The notes under the pieces: generated by a model
Databases searched by the model: none
What the model was told of the DNA's origin: nothing
Seen by the model: only the letters and a program-made list of their open reading frames with translations
Shown here: positions 47,930-57,324 of the stretch, piece by piece
How positions within the stretch are numbered: position 1 is the stretch's first letter
Layout of the letters: every line of letters starts with the position of its first letter
Assembly (NCBI RefSeq): GCF_014282005.1
Contig: NZ_JACFTD010000004.1
Location: 124,001 to 188,000, forward strand
Reading direction: 5' to 3'
Origin: Sporosarcina sp. BP05
GTDB lineage: Bacteria > Bacillota > Bacilli > Bacillales_A > Planococcaceae
DNA: 64,000 nucleotides
Position numbers and translations under genes: made by a program

Positions 47930-47994
47930 CATGTTTTACCTATTCTAGAATTAGACTTAATAAACGTTGTTATATCAACTTCAATTTCTTCCAT
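47872..47994 (-). pseudogene. 40-codon frame ending in a duplicate of the Spo0A C-terminus
   Basis: From an ATG at 47994 the frame reads MEEIEVDITTFIKSNSRIG, then [18 protein letters not shown] and MAS before the TGA. The last 18 residues equal the end of Spo0A except one. The first 20 are unrelated to Spo0A. The ribosome site (GAGTAGGT) touches the ATG, so expression is doubtful. Best explained as displaced spo0A end joined to element sequence. Confidence 0.65.
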
Positions 47995-48036
47995 ACCTAC
48001 TCAAAAAGCAGAAAGTTTATTGTACAATTTATAAAA

Positions 48037-48267
48037 TTAGTTGATCTTTTCAAACTCAATTTTATCATCAATATATACGAATAGATAGCCTTCAATTGGA
48101 AATAAAAAAGTAGACTTAGTCTTCTCACCTGTATGGAGTGATTTACCGCACCAACCAAAGGAACATTATCCGTTTTCTGCAGTATAATGACCGGCCTCTC
48201 TGGCGCTCTTAAATCTCTTTAGGAGAATATCCTCTTTATGTAGAAGAACTTCCTTTGAATGAGCCTT
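48037..48267 (-). pseudogene. Decayed reading frame of unknown family
   Basis: 77 codons in one minus-strand frame with a single internal stop: AHSKEVLLHKEDILLKRF, KSAREAGHYTAENG, stop, then CGKSLHTGEKTKSTFLF, PIEGYLFVYIDDKIEFEK. Protein-like composition, no family recognised. It begins at the stop of the small gene at 48266 and sits between the spo0A-end repeats. Confidence 0.35.
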
Positions 48268-48370
48268 AGCGTGGTTCTTCTTTATCCTGTCTTTCGTTAT
48301 TTGGCTCCTCTTCTTTCCTTTTTAATTCCTCAGTCATCTTTAACATTTCTTCTGCTGTCATTTTCCCCAT
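48266..48370 (-). CDS. Possible 34-residue charged peptide
   Basis: ATG at 48370 behind an excellent GAAGGAGGT eight bases upstream. The product (MGKMTAEEMLKMTEELKRKE and then EEPNNERQDKEEPR) is very charged and probably helical at the start. No known family. It lies inside the putative phage remnant, so it could be a surviving element gene or a relic. Confidence 0.45.
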   Translation of the reverse strand: MGKMTAEEMLKMTEELKRKEEEPNNERQDKEEPR

Positions 48371-48535
48371 ATGATATACCTCCTTCATTTAAGAGCTCAC
48401 AGAATCCACTTTAAGACACTTCGAATAAAAGTTGAATTACATAATAATATTTATACAGAAAGAACACACAGAGACCTCGCATGACTCCGTGCGCCTATTT
48501 CTGTTCATTTATATAGTTGATTGACAAATAAAAGT

Positions 48536-48751
48536 TCAACCTTCACTATATACGTTGTATATAGTTACTTTTTCATCTGCGCTTTCAGTTAGGAACCACA
48601 TTTCACGATTCTAACTTAATAAATATAATGTATGTGTCAGCTTTTCGTCTTCATCAACCGAATTCAATAACTATCCAGCTCTTCCTGTGTATTCAATCCA
48701 TTCAGCAACACCTTTAGTCAGGAAGAGGGGATTATCTTTGTAATTGATGAT
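48536..48751 (-). pseudogene. Bro-N phage antirepressor remnant
   Basis: 72 codons in a single frame with TAG at two places where a CAG codon (Gln) is expected. Readable parts are KDNPLFLTKGVAEWIEYTG, LLNSVDEDEKLTHTLYLLS and NREMWFLTESADEKV. This matches the Bro-N pattern of phage antirepressors: P-L-F-L-x-K-D/G-V-A-E-W-I-E-Y, then VDEDEKL and S-G-Q-N-R-E-M/V-W-F-L-T-E. N- and C-terminal parts are lost. It marks the DNA between the spo0A-end repeats as phage-derived. Confidence 0.75.
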
Positions 48752-48827
48752 TTATAGTGGGAGATGAATTACACTTACACTCTCTTGCCGTTTGCTAACT
48801 AAAATAGATATACTTCTTTCTGGAGGC

Positions 48828-48858
48828 AAAAAAACCAACTAATCTAAAAATTAGTCGG
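48828..48858 (-). terminator. Current spo0A terminator
   Basis: Minus-strand stem CCGACTAAT/ATTAGTTGG (one G-U) with a six-base loop and seven T, 100 bases past the spo0A stop. Confidence 0.88.
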
Positions 48859-48954
48859 CTTGTTGAGTAGGAGTTTATTTGCTTAGAAATTGAAGTTTAG
48901 TCTAAATCCTGAAAACAGGTTGGCTTAGTAGCTCATGAAATTCTTTCATACCAA

Positions 48955-49015
48955 CAATCAGCTCGCCATATGCTCAAGACGAATCTTATCTGCAATCATT
49001 GCGATAAATTCTGAA
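48955..49015. repeat. att-like repeat at the spo0A 3' end (proximal copy)
   Basis: Partner of 47869-47929, same orientation, 1086 bases apart. It covers the last 18 codons of intact spo0A, the stop and three further bases. An element integrating at a gene's 3' end and restoring it would leave this arrangement. Confidence 0.85.
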
Positions 49016-49749
49016 TTTGTTGGTTTGCTTTTCAAATGGTGCACTGTGTAGCCAAACATTTTTGAAATGACGTCGTAATTGCCACGGTTCCATGCGACTT
49101 CGATTGCGTGGCGAATTGCATGCTCGACACGGGATGCTGTCGTATTGTATTTTTTTGCGATCTCGGGATAAAGTACTTTCGTCACTGAACCAAGCAAATC
49201 GACGTCCGTGTAAACCATTTGAATAGCTTCACGAATGAAGGCATAACCTTTAATATGAGCAGGTACACCAATCTCTTTAATAATTGCTGTAATTGTAGTA
49301 TCCAGCACTTTTTGGCTTACTGTTCCTGGCGCATACTCTACACTAGCTTGAGCTATCGGAACGATTGGTTTTCTTGTTCCTGCTACTTGGAATATTTGGT
49401 TTGCAAGTCGGTCGAATTCAAACGGTTTAAGCATGAAATAGGAAGCCCCTAGACTCGCAGCTTGTGTCATTACATCTTCCTGCCCAAATGCCGTCAACAT
49501 AATTATATGCACATCGGCAGTTTGTGCATTTCCACTCAACGTTTCCAAAACCGCAATTCCGTCAAGATGTGGCATGATGATATCAAGTAATAAGACATCC
49601 GGCTTTTTTTCTTCCAACATCGACAGACATACTTTCCCGTTATGCGCCGTCCAAATGACTTCGATCTCAGGATGCCTTTCAAAATATGTTATCATAGTCC
49701 TCACAAGTTCCTTGTTATCGTCAGCAATCGCGACTTTCAGTTTATCCAT
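48958..49749 (-). CDS. spo0A: Stage 0 sporulation master regulator Spo0A
   Basis: Phosphorelay response regulator that starts sporulation. About 263 residues: receiver domain with the acidic pocket ADDN (10-13), phospho-acceptor in [12 protein letters not shown] and lysine in FMLKPFEF, then a linker and the Spo0A DNA-binding domain ([46 protein letters not shown]). The ATG at 49749 is preferred over 49755, which is too close to GGGGGA. Full length despite the possible integration at its end. Follows spoIVB as in Bacillus. Confidence 0.97.
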   Translation of the reverse strand: MDKLKVAIADDNKELVRTMITYFERHPEIEVIWTAHNGKVCLSMLEEKKPDVLLLDIIMPHLDGIAVLETLSGNAQTADVHIIMLTAFGQEDVMTQAASLGASYFMLKPFEFDRLANQIFQVAGTRKPIVPIAQASVEYAPGTVSQKVLDTTITAIIKEIGVPAHIKGYAFIREAIQMVYTDVDLLGSVTKVLYPEIAKKYNTTASRVEHAIRHAIEVAWNRGNYDVISKMFGYTVHHLKSKPTNSEFIAMIADKIRLEHMAS

Positions 49750-49828
49750 TCCCATTTCCCCCTTGTACGTTTATGACGACTTCTTTCCCTAAACATTAGC
49801 AACATTCTCTTAACTACACAAGGGAAAT

Positions 49829-49936
49829 TTCGACGAATAGTGTAGTAACCCTCTTTTATTTAACAAAAATGAAACTTCTGACATATGGTTTCCCTAAACT
49901 TCGACCAATTCCATTCTTTTATAAGCGTTTGTCGAA
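49829..49936. promoter_or_regulatory. spo0A upstream region with 0A-box-like sites
   Basis: TGTCGAA at 49930-49936 (plus) is a perfect 0A box core (TGNCGAA), and CGTCGAA at 49835-49829 (minus) is one base off. They fit autoregulation of spo0A. I could not place a clear sigma-H or sigma-A promoter. Confidence 0.5.
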
Positions 49937-49966
49937 TCGTTCTCGATAAGCTTAACACGACAGGAC

Positions 49967-50001
49967 AAAAGGGCCAACTCATTGTTCGAGTTGGCCCTTT
50001 T
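49967..50001. terminator. Terminator of spoIVB
   Basis: Perfect 14-bp stem AAAAGGGCCAACTC/GAGTTGGCCCTTTT with a seven-base loop, adjoining the spoIVB stop. Confidence 0.92.
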
Positions 50002-50002
50002 A

Positions 50003-50971
50003 TTAATTTTCCCCGCTACGCATTTTCTCCAGAAAAAGGGCAGCACCTTTTTTGGGATTATCGACAAACATATGCGTTACTGCACCTGCAAATTGTCCAT
50101 TTTGGATAACAGGACTTCCACTCATCCCTTGTAAAATACCGCCCGTTGCTTCGAGCAATTTGGGATCTGTTAACTCGAAATGGAACTGGTCTTGTTCTAC
50201 TTCTGTAATTCGAATGGAAAATGATTCAACTTTTGTCCCTTTAATCGTTGTGTAAATTTCAGCAGCACCTACTTTTACTTCTGCTGGCTGCATAATCGTT
50301 AAGGGTTCGGCTAACACTTCCTTATAATCGCTGTTCCATGATCCGAAAATGCCATAAAGACCATTTATTCGAATCGTCCCTAAAAAATCCTCGTCATCGA
50401 CAATCGTTGAAATTTTATAACCTGGAATTCCGGGTACACTTTTCTTAATTTGATCGATTTCCGACAGATAAATCGCTCCTGTCCGGAATGATGGAGGTGA
50501 TTTCAGTGCACTGTCGATGATCTGATGACCGAGCGCACCGTATGTCCCTTTGTCCGGATCGACATACGTCAAGGTCCCTGTCCCTTCTGTTCGATCTTTC
50601 AGGAATGGAAGGAGACGTTTCATCGCTTCGCCGTCTGCTAGGACCTGACTATTTCCACCGTCTCTTATGATCTGCAATACGATTTCTTTCTTGTCACGCA
50701 TTGAGGATGATACTTTTTCGTACTCGTGAAGTGTGCTGACTGCTACATTGTCTAATTGTCCGATTAGATCACCTGCCTTCAACCAGTTATCTTTACTGAT
50801 CATGACATCATTTGTGATGTAGACTCCCGACAAATCCATCTTAATACCAATCGACTGCCCCATCGGTATCAGCGTTCCGTCTTTTGCAAATGCTACATTT
50901 GTAGAGAATGGCACGACAAGTAAAAGCACAGAAAACGAAATGGCCAACTTAAACTGTCTACTCCATCCCAT
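50003..50971 (-). CDS. spoIVB: SpoIVB peptidase (S55)
   Basis: Forespore-secreted serine protease that signals pro-sigma-K processing across the intermembrane space. 322 residues, about 100 fewer than B. subtilis SpoIVB, the loss being N-terminal. Signal peptide 1-29, PDZ domain about 30-120 (NWLKAGDLIGQLDNVAV), S55 peptidase with His in GALGHQI, Asp in ELTDPKLL and Ser in GMSGSPVI. ATG with AAGGGAGGTGA upstream. Its target system partner CtpB-type protease is at 11.8 kb. Confidence 0.94.
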   Translation of the reverse strand: MGWSRQFKLAISFSVLLLVVPFSTNVAFAKDGTLIPMGQSIGIKMDLSGVYITNDVMISKDNWLKAGDLIGQLDNVAVSTLHEYEKVSSSMRDKKEIVLQIIRDGGNSQVLADGEAMKRLLPFLKDRTEGTGTLTYVDPDKGTYGALGHQIIDSALKSPPSFRTGAIYLSEIDQIKKSVPGIPGYKISTIVDDEDFLGTIRINGLYGIFGSWNSDYKEVLAEPLTIMQPAEVKVGAAEIYTTIKGTKVESFSIRITEVEQDQFHFELTDPKLLEATGGILQGMSGSPVIQNGQFAGAVTHMFVDNPKKGAALFLEKMRSGEN

Positions 50972-50998
50972 ATTTCACCTCCCTTAATAAGATACTGT

Positions 50999-51027
50999 TG
51001 GTATGTCCGTTCAGGGGAATGTTATGA
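50999..51027 (-). promoter_or_regulatory. Candidate sigma-F/sigma-G promoter of spoIVB
   Basis: Minus strand TCATA (51027-51023), 17 bases, CATACCA (51005-50999). One base off the sigma-G -10 pattern and one off the -35. Forespore expression is what is known for spoIVB. Confidence 0.45.
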
Positions 51028-51096
51028 AAGGGTAAATAAAGCAAAAGTGGAACGAACATTATTTTCATTGCAATTAGTGACAATAAGAAAAAAAAT

Positions 51097-51127
51097 AAAA
51101 AAAACGTGCATAATGTAGTATGCACGT
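51097..51127 (-). terminator. Terminator of recN
   Basis: Perfect 9-bp stem ACGTGCATA/TATGCACGT with a six-base loop and T-run on minus, seven bases past the stop. Confidence 0.9.
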
Positions 51128-51134
51128 GAAGTGA

Positions 51135-52832
51135 TTATCTAAACGATTTCTTACGTTCTGCGGCCAATGTCAACAACTCTTCCGCATGCTTTAATGTTAA
51201 GGGCGTAGTTTCAGCTCCAGACAACATCCTAGACAATTCTTCAGTCCTATCTGATTCGATGACATCATGAATTTCCGTCATCGTCCTGTCACTTATTACA
51301 TTTTTTTTAATGAGGTAATGGTGATCGGCCATTGCGGCAACTTGCGGTAAATGAGAAATACAAAGCACTTGGGAATCTGTTGCGATTATTGCTATTTTTT
51401 CCGCAATTGCTTGTGCAACCCTTCCGCTCACACCCGTATCCACTTCGTCAAAAATAAGTGAAGTAACACCTTGATGTTTAGAGAATATTGTCTTTATGGC
51501 TAACATTATGCGGGAAATTTCACCGCCCGAAGCTACTTTCACAAGTGGTTTCAACGGTTCCCCAACGTTCGTCGAGATCAAGAAGTTCACATCATCATAT
51601 CCGTTTGAATCGAAAGTACCCGCTGCTTTTCGAGTAATATCCACTTTAAATGAGGCTTTACCCATATGAAGTTGCTCCAGCTGTTCCATAATTGCATCTT
51701 CTAATTGAATAGACGACTTTTGGCGAATAATTGATAACTCTTCTGCTTCGATTTCTAAGTCCTGAAGAAGTTGCGCAAGTTTTTCCTGCTCAGCAAAAAG
51801 ACGTTCATCCCTGCTTACTAAGTTTTCAAGTTCCTCTGTGATTTTATCGCGATGCATAAGAATGTCTTCAATTGTTTTGCCATACTTCCTTTTCAGGGAA
51901 ATGTGGAGGGCTAGGCGCTCTTCAACTACTTCGAGTCTTGCAGGATCAAACTCCATATCATCAAGGATACTCTTGAGCTCGTGTGCAGTATCTTGCAAGG
52001 TATAGAAACTCGTTGCAATCGTTTCAGCATGCAGCTTCAATGTTTTATCGACCGAAGCTGCATCCTCCATATCACTCATCGCGGAACCTACCCAGTCAAG
52101 CGCATGTGTATCCCCACTGATTGACACATATGCAGTATTCAATCGCTCAAATAATCGATTGAAGTTTTGAAGTTTTTGTTTTTCTGCTTCGAGTTGGTCC
52201 TCTTCACCAATGACAAGTGCGGCCGCATTTATTTCTTTCAGCTGGAATGAATACAAATCAATACGTTGTGCAACTTGCTGCTCATTATCATCTGCCTTTT
52301 CAAGCTTCCGTTTCAACTTTCGGTAACTCTCATACAGCTCGGAATAATTTTCAGTAGCATGTCCCAGTTTCTCACCCGCAAAATGATCGAGTAAATGAAT
52401 ATGACTTCTTTCATGCATTAATTCTTGGTTTTCATGTTGACCATGTATGTCAATCAACTGAGAACCAATTTCTCTCAAGATCGCAATTGTCACGAGCTTC
52501 CCATTGACACGGCAAACCGTTTTACCGTTCGAATTCAAATCGCGTCGCAAAATAACGACGCCATCCTGTGCATCAATGCCGAATTCAGCTAATTGAGCAA
52601 TAATCGGATGCGCTTCTTCTTCAATAGTGAAAAGCCCTTCCAGTTCGGCTTTTGTTGCTCCATGACGGATAAATTCCTGTGATCCTCTTCCACCTGCCAG
52701 CAGTTGGACAGCATCGATAATAATCGATTTCCCTGCGCCTGTTTCTCCAGTTAATACGGTTAGGCCTTCGTCAAATGTTATTTCAAGGTGTTCAATGATT
52801 GCAAAGTTTTTTATGGAGATTTCACGTAACAA
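51135..52832 (-). CDS. recN: DNA repair protein RecN
   Basis: SMC-like ATPase recruited early to double-strand breaks. 565 residues: Walker A TGETGAGKSIIIDA near 30, long coiled coil about 155-350, ABC signature VASGGEISRIMLA and Walker B TSLIFDEVDTGVSG. TTG start at 52832 with GAGGTGA upstream, 15 bases after argR. Confidence 0.96.
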   Translation of the reverse strand: MLREISIKNFAIIEHLEITFDEGLTVLTGETGAGKSIIIDAVQLLAGGRGSQEFIRHGATKAELEGLFTIEEEAHPIIAQLAEFGIDAQDGVVILRRDLNSNGKTVCRVNGKLVTIAILREIGSQLIDIHGQHENQELMHERSHIHLLDHFAGEKLGHATENYSELYESYRKLKRKLEKADDNEQQVAQRIDLYSFQLKEINAAALVIGEEDQLEAEKQKLQNFNRLFERLNTAYVSISGDTHALDWVGSAMSDMEDAASVDKTLKLHAETIATSFYTLQDTAHELKSILDDMEFDPARLEVVEERLALHISLKRKYGKTIEDILMHRDKITEELENLVSRDERLFAEQEKLAQLLQDLEIEAEELSIIRQKSSIQLEDAIMEQLEQLHMGKASFKVDITRKAAGTFDSNGYDDVNFLISTNVGEPLKPLVKVASGGEISRIMLAIKTIFSKHQGVTSLIFDEVDTGVSGRVAQAIAEKIAIIATDSQVLCISHLPQVAAMADHHYLIKKNVISDRTMTEIHDVIESDRTEELSRMLSGAETTPLTLKHAEELLTLAAERKKSFR

Positions 52833-52847
52833 TTGCTTTCACCTCTT

Positions 52848-53297
52848 TCAGAGCATCGCCAACAGTTTTTCTTTTACTACTACTGTCAGTGATTCATCGC
52901 GACAAATAATCAGACTCGTATCGTCGCCACAAATCGTTCCAAGAATTTCATCCCATCCGAGATGATCCATTAAAGAACCGACAGCTTGTGCATTTCCAGG
53001 AAGCGTTTTCAAAACAATAAAATGACCCGCTGCATCAATACTGACAAAAGCATCAGTCAGCATACGGTGAAGTTTTTGTTCTGTGTTGTACTTATGTACG
53101 GGTGGTAAGCTGTATTTATAACTACCATCAGACAAAGGGACCTTAATGAGATGCATTTCTTTTATATCACGTGAAACGGTTGCTTGCGTCACGTCTACAC
53201 CTGCTTCTTTTAAGCTATCTACAAGTTGGTCTTGTGTTTCTATTTCAAAATTCGATATAATATCCCGAATCCGAATTTGCCTATGCCCTTTATTCAA
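52848..53297 (-). CDS. argR: Arginine repressor ArgR/AhrC
   Basis: Hexameric arginine-responsive regulator of arg synthesis and breakdown. 149 residues, the AhrC length. N-terminal winged HTH ([28 protein letters not shown]) and C-terminal Arg-binding core ending with [18 protein letters not shown] at 53297 gives the family start [13 protein letters not shown], with GGGAGTGA upstream. Confidence 0.95.
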   Translation of the reverse strand: MNKGHRQIRIRDIISNFEIETQDQLVDSLKEAGVDVTQATVSRDIKEMHLIKVPLSDGSYKYSLPPVHKYNTEQKLHRMLTDAFVSIDAAGHFIVLKTLPGNAQAVGSLMDHLGWDEILGTICGDDTSLIICRDESLTVVVKEKLLAML

Positions 53298-53365
53298 ACT
53301 AATCACTCCCATACCATAATAATATCTTACTTCATACTCTACCACCCATGATTTCATCCAACAAG

Positions 53366-53393
53366 AATAGCACGCAAATTAATGCGTGCTATT
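53366..53393. repeat. Hairpin over the tlyA stop codon
   Basis: Perfect 11-bp stem AATAGCACGCA/TGCGTGCTATT with a six-base loop overlapping the tlyA stop. No T-run on minus, so a read-through or processing element rather than a full terminator. Confidence 0.6.
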
Positions 53394-54210
53394 GCAGTTC
53401 CTTGTACGCTTCTTCGACAAGTTTGTCGAATGAAATATCGTCAAATAATGTCAAAGGATCGTCTTCAGAAGTCAGGTGGAATAGAAACTCAATATTCCCT
53501 TCCCCACCAGTGACGGGAGAATATGAAATCCCGCGAAGACTGAATCCTTCTTTTATGGATGCATCAGCGATTTTTCTTAAAACTTCAAGGTGAATGGACT
53601 TTTCCCTTACAACACCTTTTTTTCCCACCTTTCCTTTTCCAGCCTCAAATTGTGGCTTTACAAGGACCATGACATCGCCGCCGTCTGCAATAATGCGCTT
53701 TAACGCAGGCAGGATAAGCGTCAATGAGATGAAGGATACATCGATTGTTGCAAATTGCGGTATACCTTCGGTAAAAAGTTCTGGTGTCGCATGTCTAAAG
53801 TTTGTTCTTTCCATTACAGTTACACGTGGATCCTGACGTATTTTCCATGCCAGCTGATTGTACCCAACATCAAGCGCGTAGCAATGTGACGCGCCATTTT
53901 GAAGGGCACAATCTGTGAAACCACCCGTTGATGAACCGATATCCAGTACAATTTTGCCGTTAACGTCAGCATCAAACTGCTCAAGTGCTTTTTCAAGCTT
54001 CAGGCCACCCCGACTGACATATTTCAGTTTCGACCCTTTGACCACAAGCGGTGCATCTGCAAAAATTTTTTCACCTGGTTTATCTAGCCTTGTTTCAGCG
54101 GTAAAGATGATGCCCGCCATAATGGAGCGCTTTGCTTGTTCCCTTGTTTCAAAGAGACCACGCGCGACCAGGAGGACATCTACTCGCTCTTTCGGTATTC
54201 GATTTGTCAT
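53389..54210 (-). CDS. TlyA family rRNA methyltransferase (YqxC)
   Basis: 273 residues: S4 RNA-binding domain ([19 protein letters not shown]) then an FtsJ-like methyltransferase with the SAM motif [16 protein letters not shown] and [13 protein letters not shown] holding the catalytic lysine. By family, 2'-O-methylates rRNA; the haemolysin name is historical. Overlaps dxs by four bases (ATGA). Confidence 0.92.
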   Translation of the reverse strand: MTNRIPKERVDVLLVARGLFETREQAKRSIMAGIIFTAETRLDKPGEKIFADAPLVVKGSKLKYVSRGGLKLEKALEQFDADVNGKIVLDIGSSTGGFTDCALQNGASHCYALDVGYNQLAWKIRQDPRVTVMERTNFRHATPELFTEGIPQFATIDVSFISLTLILPALKRIIADGGDVMVLVKPQFEAGKGKVGKKGVVREKSIHLEVLRKIADASIKEGFSLRGISYSPVTGGEGNIEFLFHLTSEDDPLTLFDDISFDKLVEEAYKELQ

Positions 54211-56111
54211 ACTTGTTCCCTTTCCACTACTTGCATTTTAATAAATGATTCCATATTCTCAACTAGATGACCTGCAGTCATACCGATTTCTGCAAGCAGT
54301 TCATCAACATTTCCATGTTCAATGAAATGATCCGGAATGCCCATCCGTCTAATCGGAACGGCAGTCCGAAGTGTATCATGTGCATACTCAAGTACAGCAC
54401 TGCCGAAACCGCCGGCGAGAACTGCCTCTTCAACTGTAATAATCGGCATTCCAGTTGCGAAAATCATGTCTAACATTGCAGTATCAAGTGGTTTGATGAA
54501 TCTTGCATTGACAACTTTCACCTGAATCCCTTTAGTAAATAATAGGTTGGCAGCTTCTAGTGCCATCGGGATTGTCGTTCCGAACGTCAAAATTACACCA
54601 TCATGACCTTCACGTAGCACTTCCCATGAACCGATTGGGATTGGACGTAATGTTTCATCCATAGGTACACCGAGTCCATTTCCTCTCGGATAACGCATCA
54701 CTATTGGTCCTTCATCATACTCTATCGCCGTTTTCACCATATGCTGACCTTCATTTTCATCTTTCGGCATCATAATAACCATATTCGGCATATGTCTTAA
54801 GAAGGCAATATCGAAGACACCTTGATGCGTTTCACCGTCTGCCCCTACCAGGCCAGCACGGTCAATACCGATAAAGACATTTAAGTTTTGTCTGGAAACA
54901 TCATGAAGCATCTGATCATAAGCCCGTTGCATAAATGTCGAATAGATTGCTAAGAACGGTTTCATCCCTTGCGTTGCAAGACCTGCTGCCATCGTCGTTG
55001 CATGCTGCTCAGCAATACCAACATCAAAGAAACGATCCGGGAATTCCGCTGCAAATGATTCCAGTTTCGAACCGACAGGCATTGCCGGCGTTATTGCGAC
55101 GACGCGTCTATCTTCACGTGCAATTTTTTGAACAGTACCTGCTACAAGTCCACTCCATGATGGGGCTACAGAGGATGACTTGACAAAATCACCTGTCTCG
55201 ATTTTATAAGGCCCCGTGCCATGCCAGGTACCGATTTTATCGTCCTCGGCAGGGCTATATCCCTTGCCTTTTTTCGTAATAACATGAAGTAAGACAGGCC
55301 CATCCATTTTTTTGGCGTATTGAATATTACGTTCAAGATCATTGAAATCATGCCCGTCAATAGGCCCAAGATAGGTGAAGCCCATTTCTTCGAAAAAGAC
55401 GCCCGAAACGAGAAGATATTTCAAACTGTCTTTCACGCGCTCCGCAGCAGTAGCGAGTTTGCCACCAATAGCTGGGATTTTCTTCAAAATATATTCAAGT
55501 TCATCTTTTGCACTATTATATTTACCCGCAGTTCTTAGTTTTCCAAGGACTGCATGAAGTGCACCGACATTTGGAGCAATTGACATTTCATTGTCATTCA
55601 AAATAACAATCATGTTCGTCTTTGCATGACCGATATGATTAAGTGCCTCAAGTGCCATACCGCCTGTCAGCGCACCGTCTCCAATAACTGGTATTACATA
55701 GTTCGAATCACCCTTGATGTCCCGTGCAGCCGCCATTCCCATAGCCGCAGAAAGGGAGGTAGAACTGTGACCTGTTTCCCACACATCATGATCGCTTTCA
55801 ATCATTTTAGGGAATCCACATAAGCCTTTGAATTGCCTAAGTGTATCGAAATCACCAGCACGACCTGTTAAAATTTTATGGACATATGCCTGGTGCCCGA
55901 CATCCCAAATGATTTTATCATCAGGGCTATCAAAATGCCTATGCAAGGCGAGTGTCAATTCAACTACACCAAGATTAGGACCTATATGGCCACCTGTAAC
56001 AGATAACTTCTCAATAAGGAATTTCCGAATTTCTTCTGCTAATTCAACCATCTGTTCCCTATCAAGTTTTTTAATAAAAGATGGATTCGTAATTTCTGTG
56101 AGTTCCATCAT
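54207..56111 (-). CDS. dxs: 1-deoxy-D-xylulose-5-phosphate synthase
   Basis: First enzyme of the MEP isoprenoid pathway, joining pyruvate and glyceraldehyde-3-phosphate on TPP. About 634 residues. Landmarks: [48 protein letters not shown] (TPP site), [15 protein letters not shown]. The ATG at 56111 has AAGGTG upstream. With ispA it supplies farnesyl diphosphate. Confidence 0.96.
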   Translation of the reverse strand: MMELTEITNPSFIKKLDREQMVELAEEIRKFLIEKLSVTGGHIGPNLGVVELTLALHRHFDSPDDKIIWDVGHQAYVHKILTGRAGDFDTLRQFKGLCGFPKMIESDHDVWETGHSSTSLSAAMGMAAARDIKGDSNYVIPVIGDGALTGGMALEALNHIGHAKTNMIVILNDNEMSIAPNVGALHAVLGKLRTAGKYNSAKDELEYILKKIPAIGGKLATAAERVKDSLKYLLVSGVFFEEMGFTYLGPIDGHDFNDLERNIQYAKKMDGPVLLHVITKKGKGYSPAEDDKIGTWHGTGPYKIETGDFVKSSSVAPSWSGLVAGTVQKIAREDRRVVAITPAMPVGSKLESFAAEFPDRFFDVGIAEQHATTMAAGLATQGMKPFLAIYSTFMQRAYDQMLHDVSRQNLNVFIGIDRAGLVGADGETHQGVFDIAFLRHMPNMVIMMPKDENEGQHMVKTAIEYDEGPIVMRYPRGNGLGVPMDETLRPIPIGSWEVLREGHDGVILTFGTTIPMALEAANLLFTKGIQVKVVNARFIKPLDTAMLDMIFATGMPIITVEEAVLAGGFGSAVLEYAHDTLRTAVPIRRMGIPDHFIEHGNVDELLAEIGMTAGHLVENMESFIKMQVVEREQV

Positions 56112-56204
56112 TATCACACACCTTCACATATTAATTGCCACGGATAATACTGAACTGCCTACATTATATCAATAAGGACGATCGGTACAACAATTTGGTT
56201 CGCT

Positions 56205-57089
56205 TTACGACTTTCGTTCTACAATATAATCTGCGAATAGTCCAAGGAGCGGACGCTCCGTTTCCAAAAACATAAGAGAATCTTTTGCGGATTGATGATG
56301 TTCTGCTAGACGTGCCGATGCACCTTCTAGACCAAGCAGTGATGGGTACGTTGACTTTTCACTTATCGCATCGCTTCCTACAGTCTTTCCAAGTTCTTCC
56401 GTCGTAGACGTGATATCTAGAATATCGTCCTGTATTTGAAATGCCAATCCAATATGATACGCAAAGTTTTCCAACTTCGCTGACTTTTCTTCATTTAAGC
56501 CTGCTAGGATTGCGCCGGCACCAATACAAAATGACAATAGAGCCCCAGTTTTATTTATATGTATCGTTTCAAGCTCCGGTAAAGACAACTTTTTCGTCTC
56601 GCCTTCAATATCAAGCATTTGTCCGCCGACCATCCCGGCCGCTCCGGAAGCATTCGCCAGTAAACGGATGATTCTCAGAGTGTCTTCTGCGGATGTCTCC
56701 GACAAATGAGTTAAACTTCCAAATGCCAGCGTCTGTAGTGCATCCCCTGCAAGTACAGCAACCCCTTCCCCATAAACAATATGGTTCGTCGGTTTTCCGC
56801 GCCTAAAATCATCATCATCCATACATGGTAAATCATCGTGAATGAGGGAGTACGTATGTAGCAATTCGGCAGCACAAGCTACTGTCAAGGCATCTTCTGA
56901 TTCCACGCCAAGATCATCGATCGTGGCCAGGACGAGGAGTGGCCTGATCCTTTTACCGCCGGCATTGATTGAATAGACCATCGAGGATTTCAATGTTTCA
57001 GATACATTTGCGTCCCCAAGCAGGCTATTCAGTTTCGCATCGATAATAGGTAGTTTTTCTGTGATAAATCGTTGTAATTCATTATGCAT
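56205..57089 (-). CDS. ispA: Farnesyl diphosphate synthase
   Basis: Condenses IPP with DMAPP/GPP. 294 residues from the ATG at 57089, which overlaps the xseB stop by eight bases; upstream in-frame codons lie inside xseB. First Asp-rich motif DDLPCMDDDDFRRGKPT, second QIQDDILDITS, plus GGKRIRPLL for IPP. Likely source of FPP for the enzyme at 22.5 kb. Confidence 0.95.
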   Translation of the reverse strand: MHNELQRFITEKLPIIDAKLNSLLGDANVSETLKSSMVYSINAGGKRIRPLLVLATIDDLGVESEDALTVACAAELLHTYSLIHDDLPCMDDDDFRRGKPTNHIVYGEGVAVLAGDALQTLAFGSLTHLSETSAEDTLRIIRLLANASGAAGMVGGQMLDIEGETKKLSLPELETIHINKTGALLSFCIGAGAILAGLNEEKSAKLENFAYHIGLAFQIQDDILDITSTTEELGKTVGSDAISEKSTYPSLLGLEGASARLAEHHQSAKDSLMFLETERPLLGLFADYIVERKS

Positions 57090-57324
57090 TCGACTCGGAA
57101 CCTTTTGTCGGATCAAACTCTGTTTTGTTTCCATCTTTGTCGATAATGGAAATGAGCTGTTTTTCAGCATCCTGTAATTTCCCGTGGCAATAAGCGGATA
57201 GTTCCATCCCTTTTTTGTAAAGTGTGATGGCATCCTCCAGTGGTACGTCGCCTGTTTCAAGCTTCTGGACGACTTCCTCTAAGTTAAGCATTGCTTCTTC
57301 AAAGCGGATTGGCTCTTTTCCCAA
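57082..57324 (-). CDS. xseB: Exodeoxyribonuclease VII small subunit
   Basis: 80 residues of the XseB family (RFEEAMLNLEEVVQKLETG, LEDAITLYKKGMEL). TTG start at 57324 directly after the xseA stop, with GGGGAGGAAA upstream. Partner of XseA in single-strand exonuclease activity. Confidence 0.95.
   Translation of the reverse strand: MGKEPIRFEEAMLNLEEVVQKLETGDVPLEDAITLYKKGMELSAYCHGKLQDAEKQLISIIDKDGNKTEFDPTKGSESNA

Larger units (their letters stand above)
48371..48957. other. Phage-derived decayed DNA between the spo0A-end repeats
   Basis: Apart from the antirepressor remnant and the spo0A terminator at 48828-48858, no gene is seen. AT-rich, no integrase fragment recognised. Confidence 0.55.

Noticed and set aside
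47872..47994. A second functional spo0A-like gene
   Set aside because: Only 18 codons match Spo0A. The receiver and the helix-turn-helix core are absent.
48001..48265. Integrase remnant beside the spo0A-end repeat
   Set aside because: I looked for the R-H-R-Y pattern of tyrosine recombinases and serine recombinase motifs in the readable frame and saw none.
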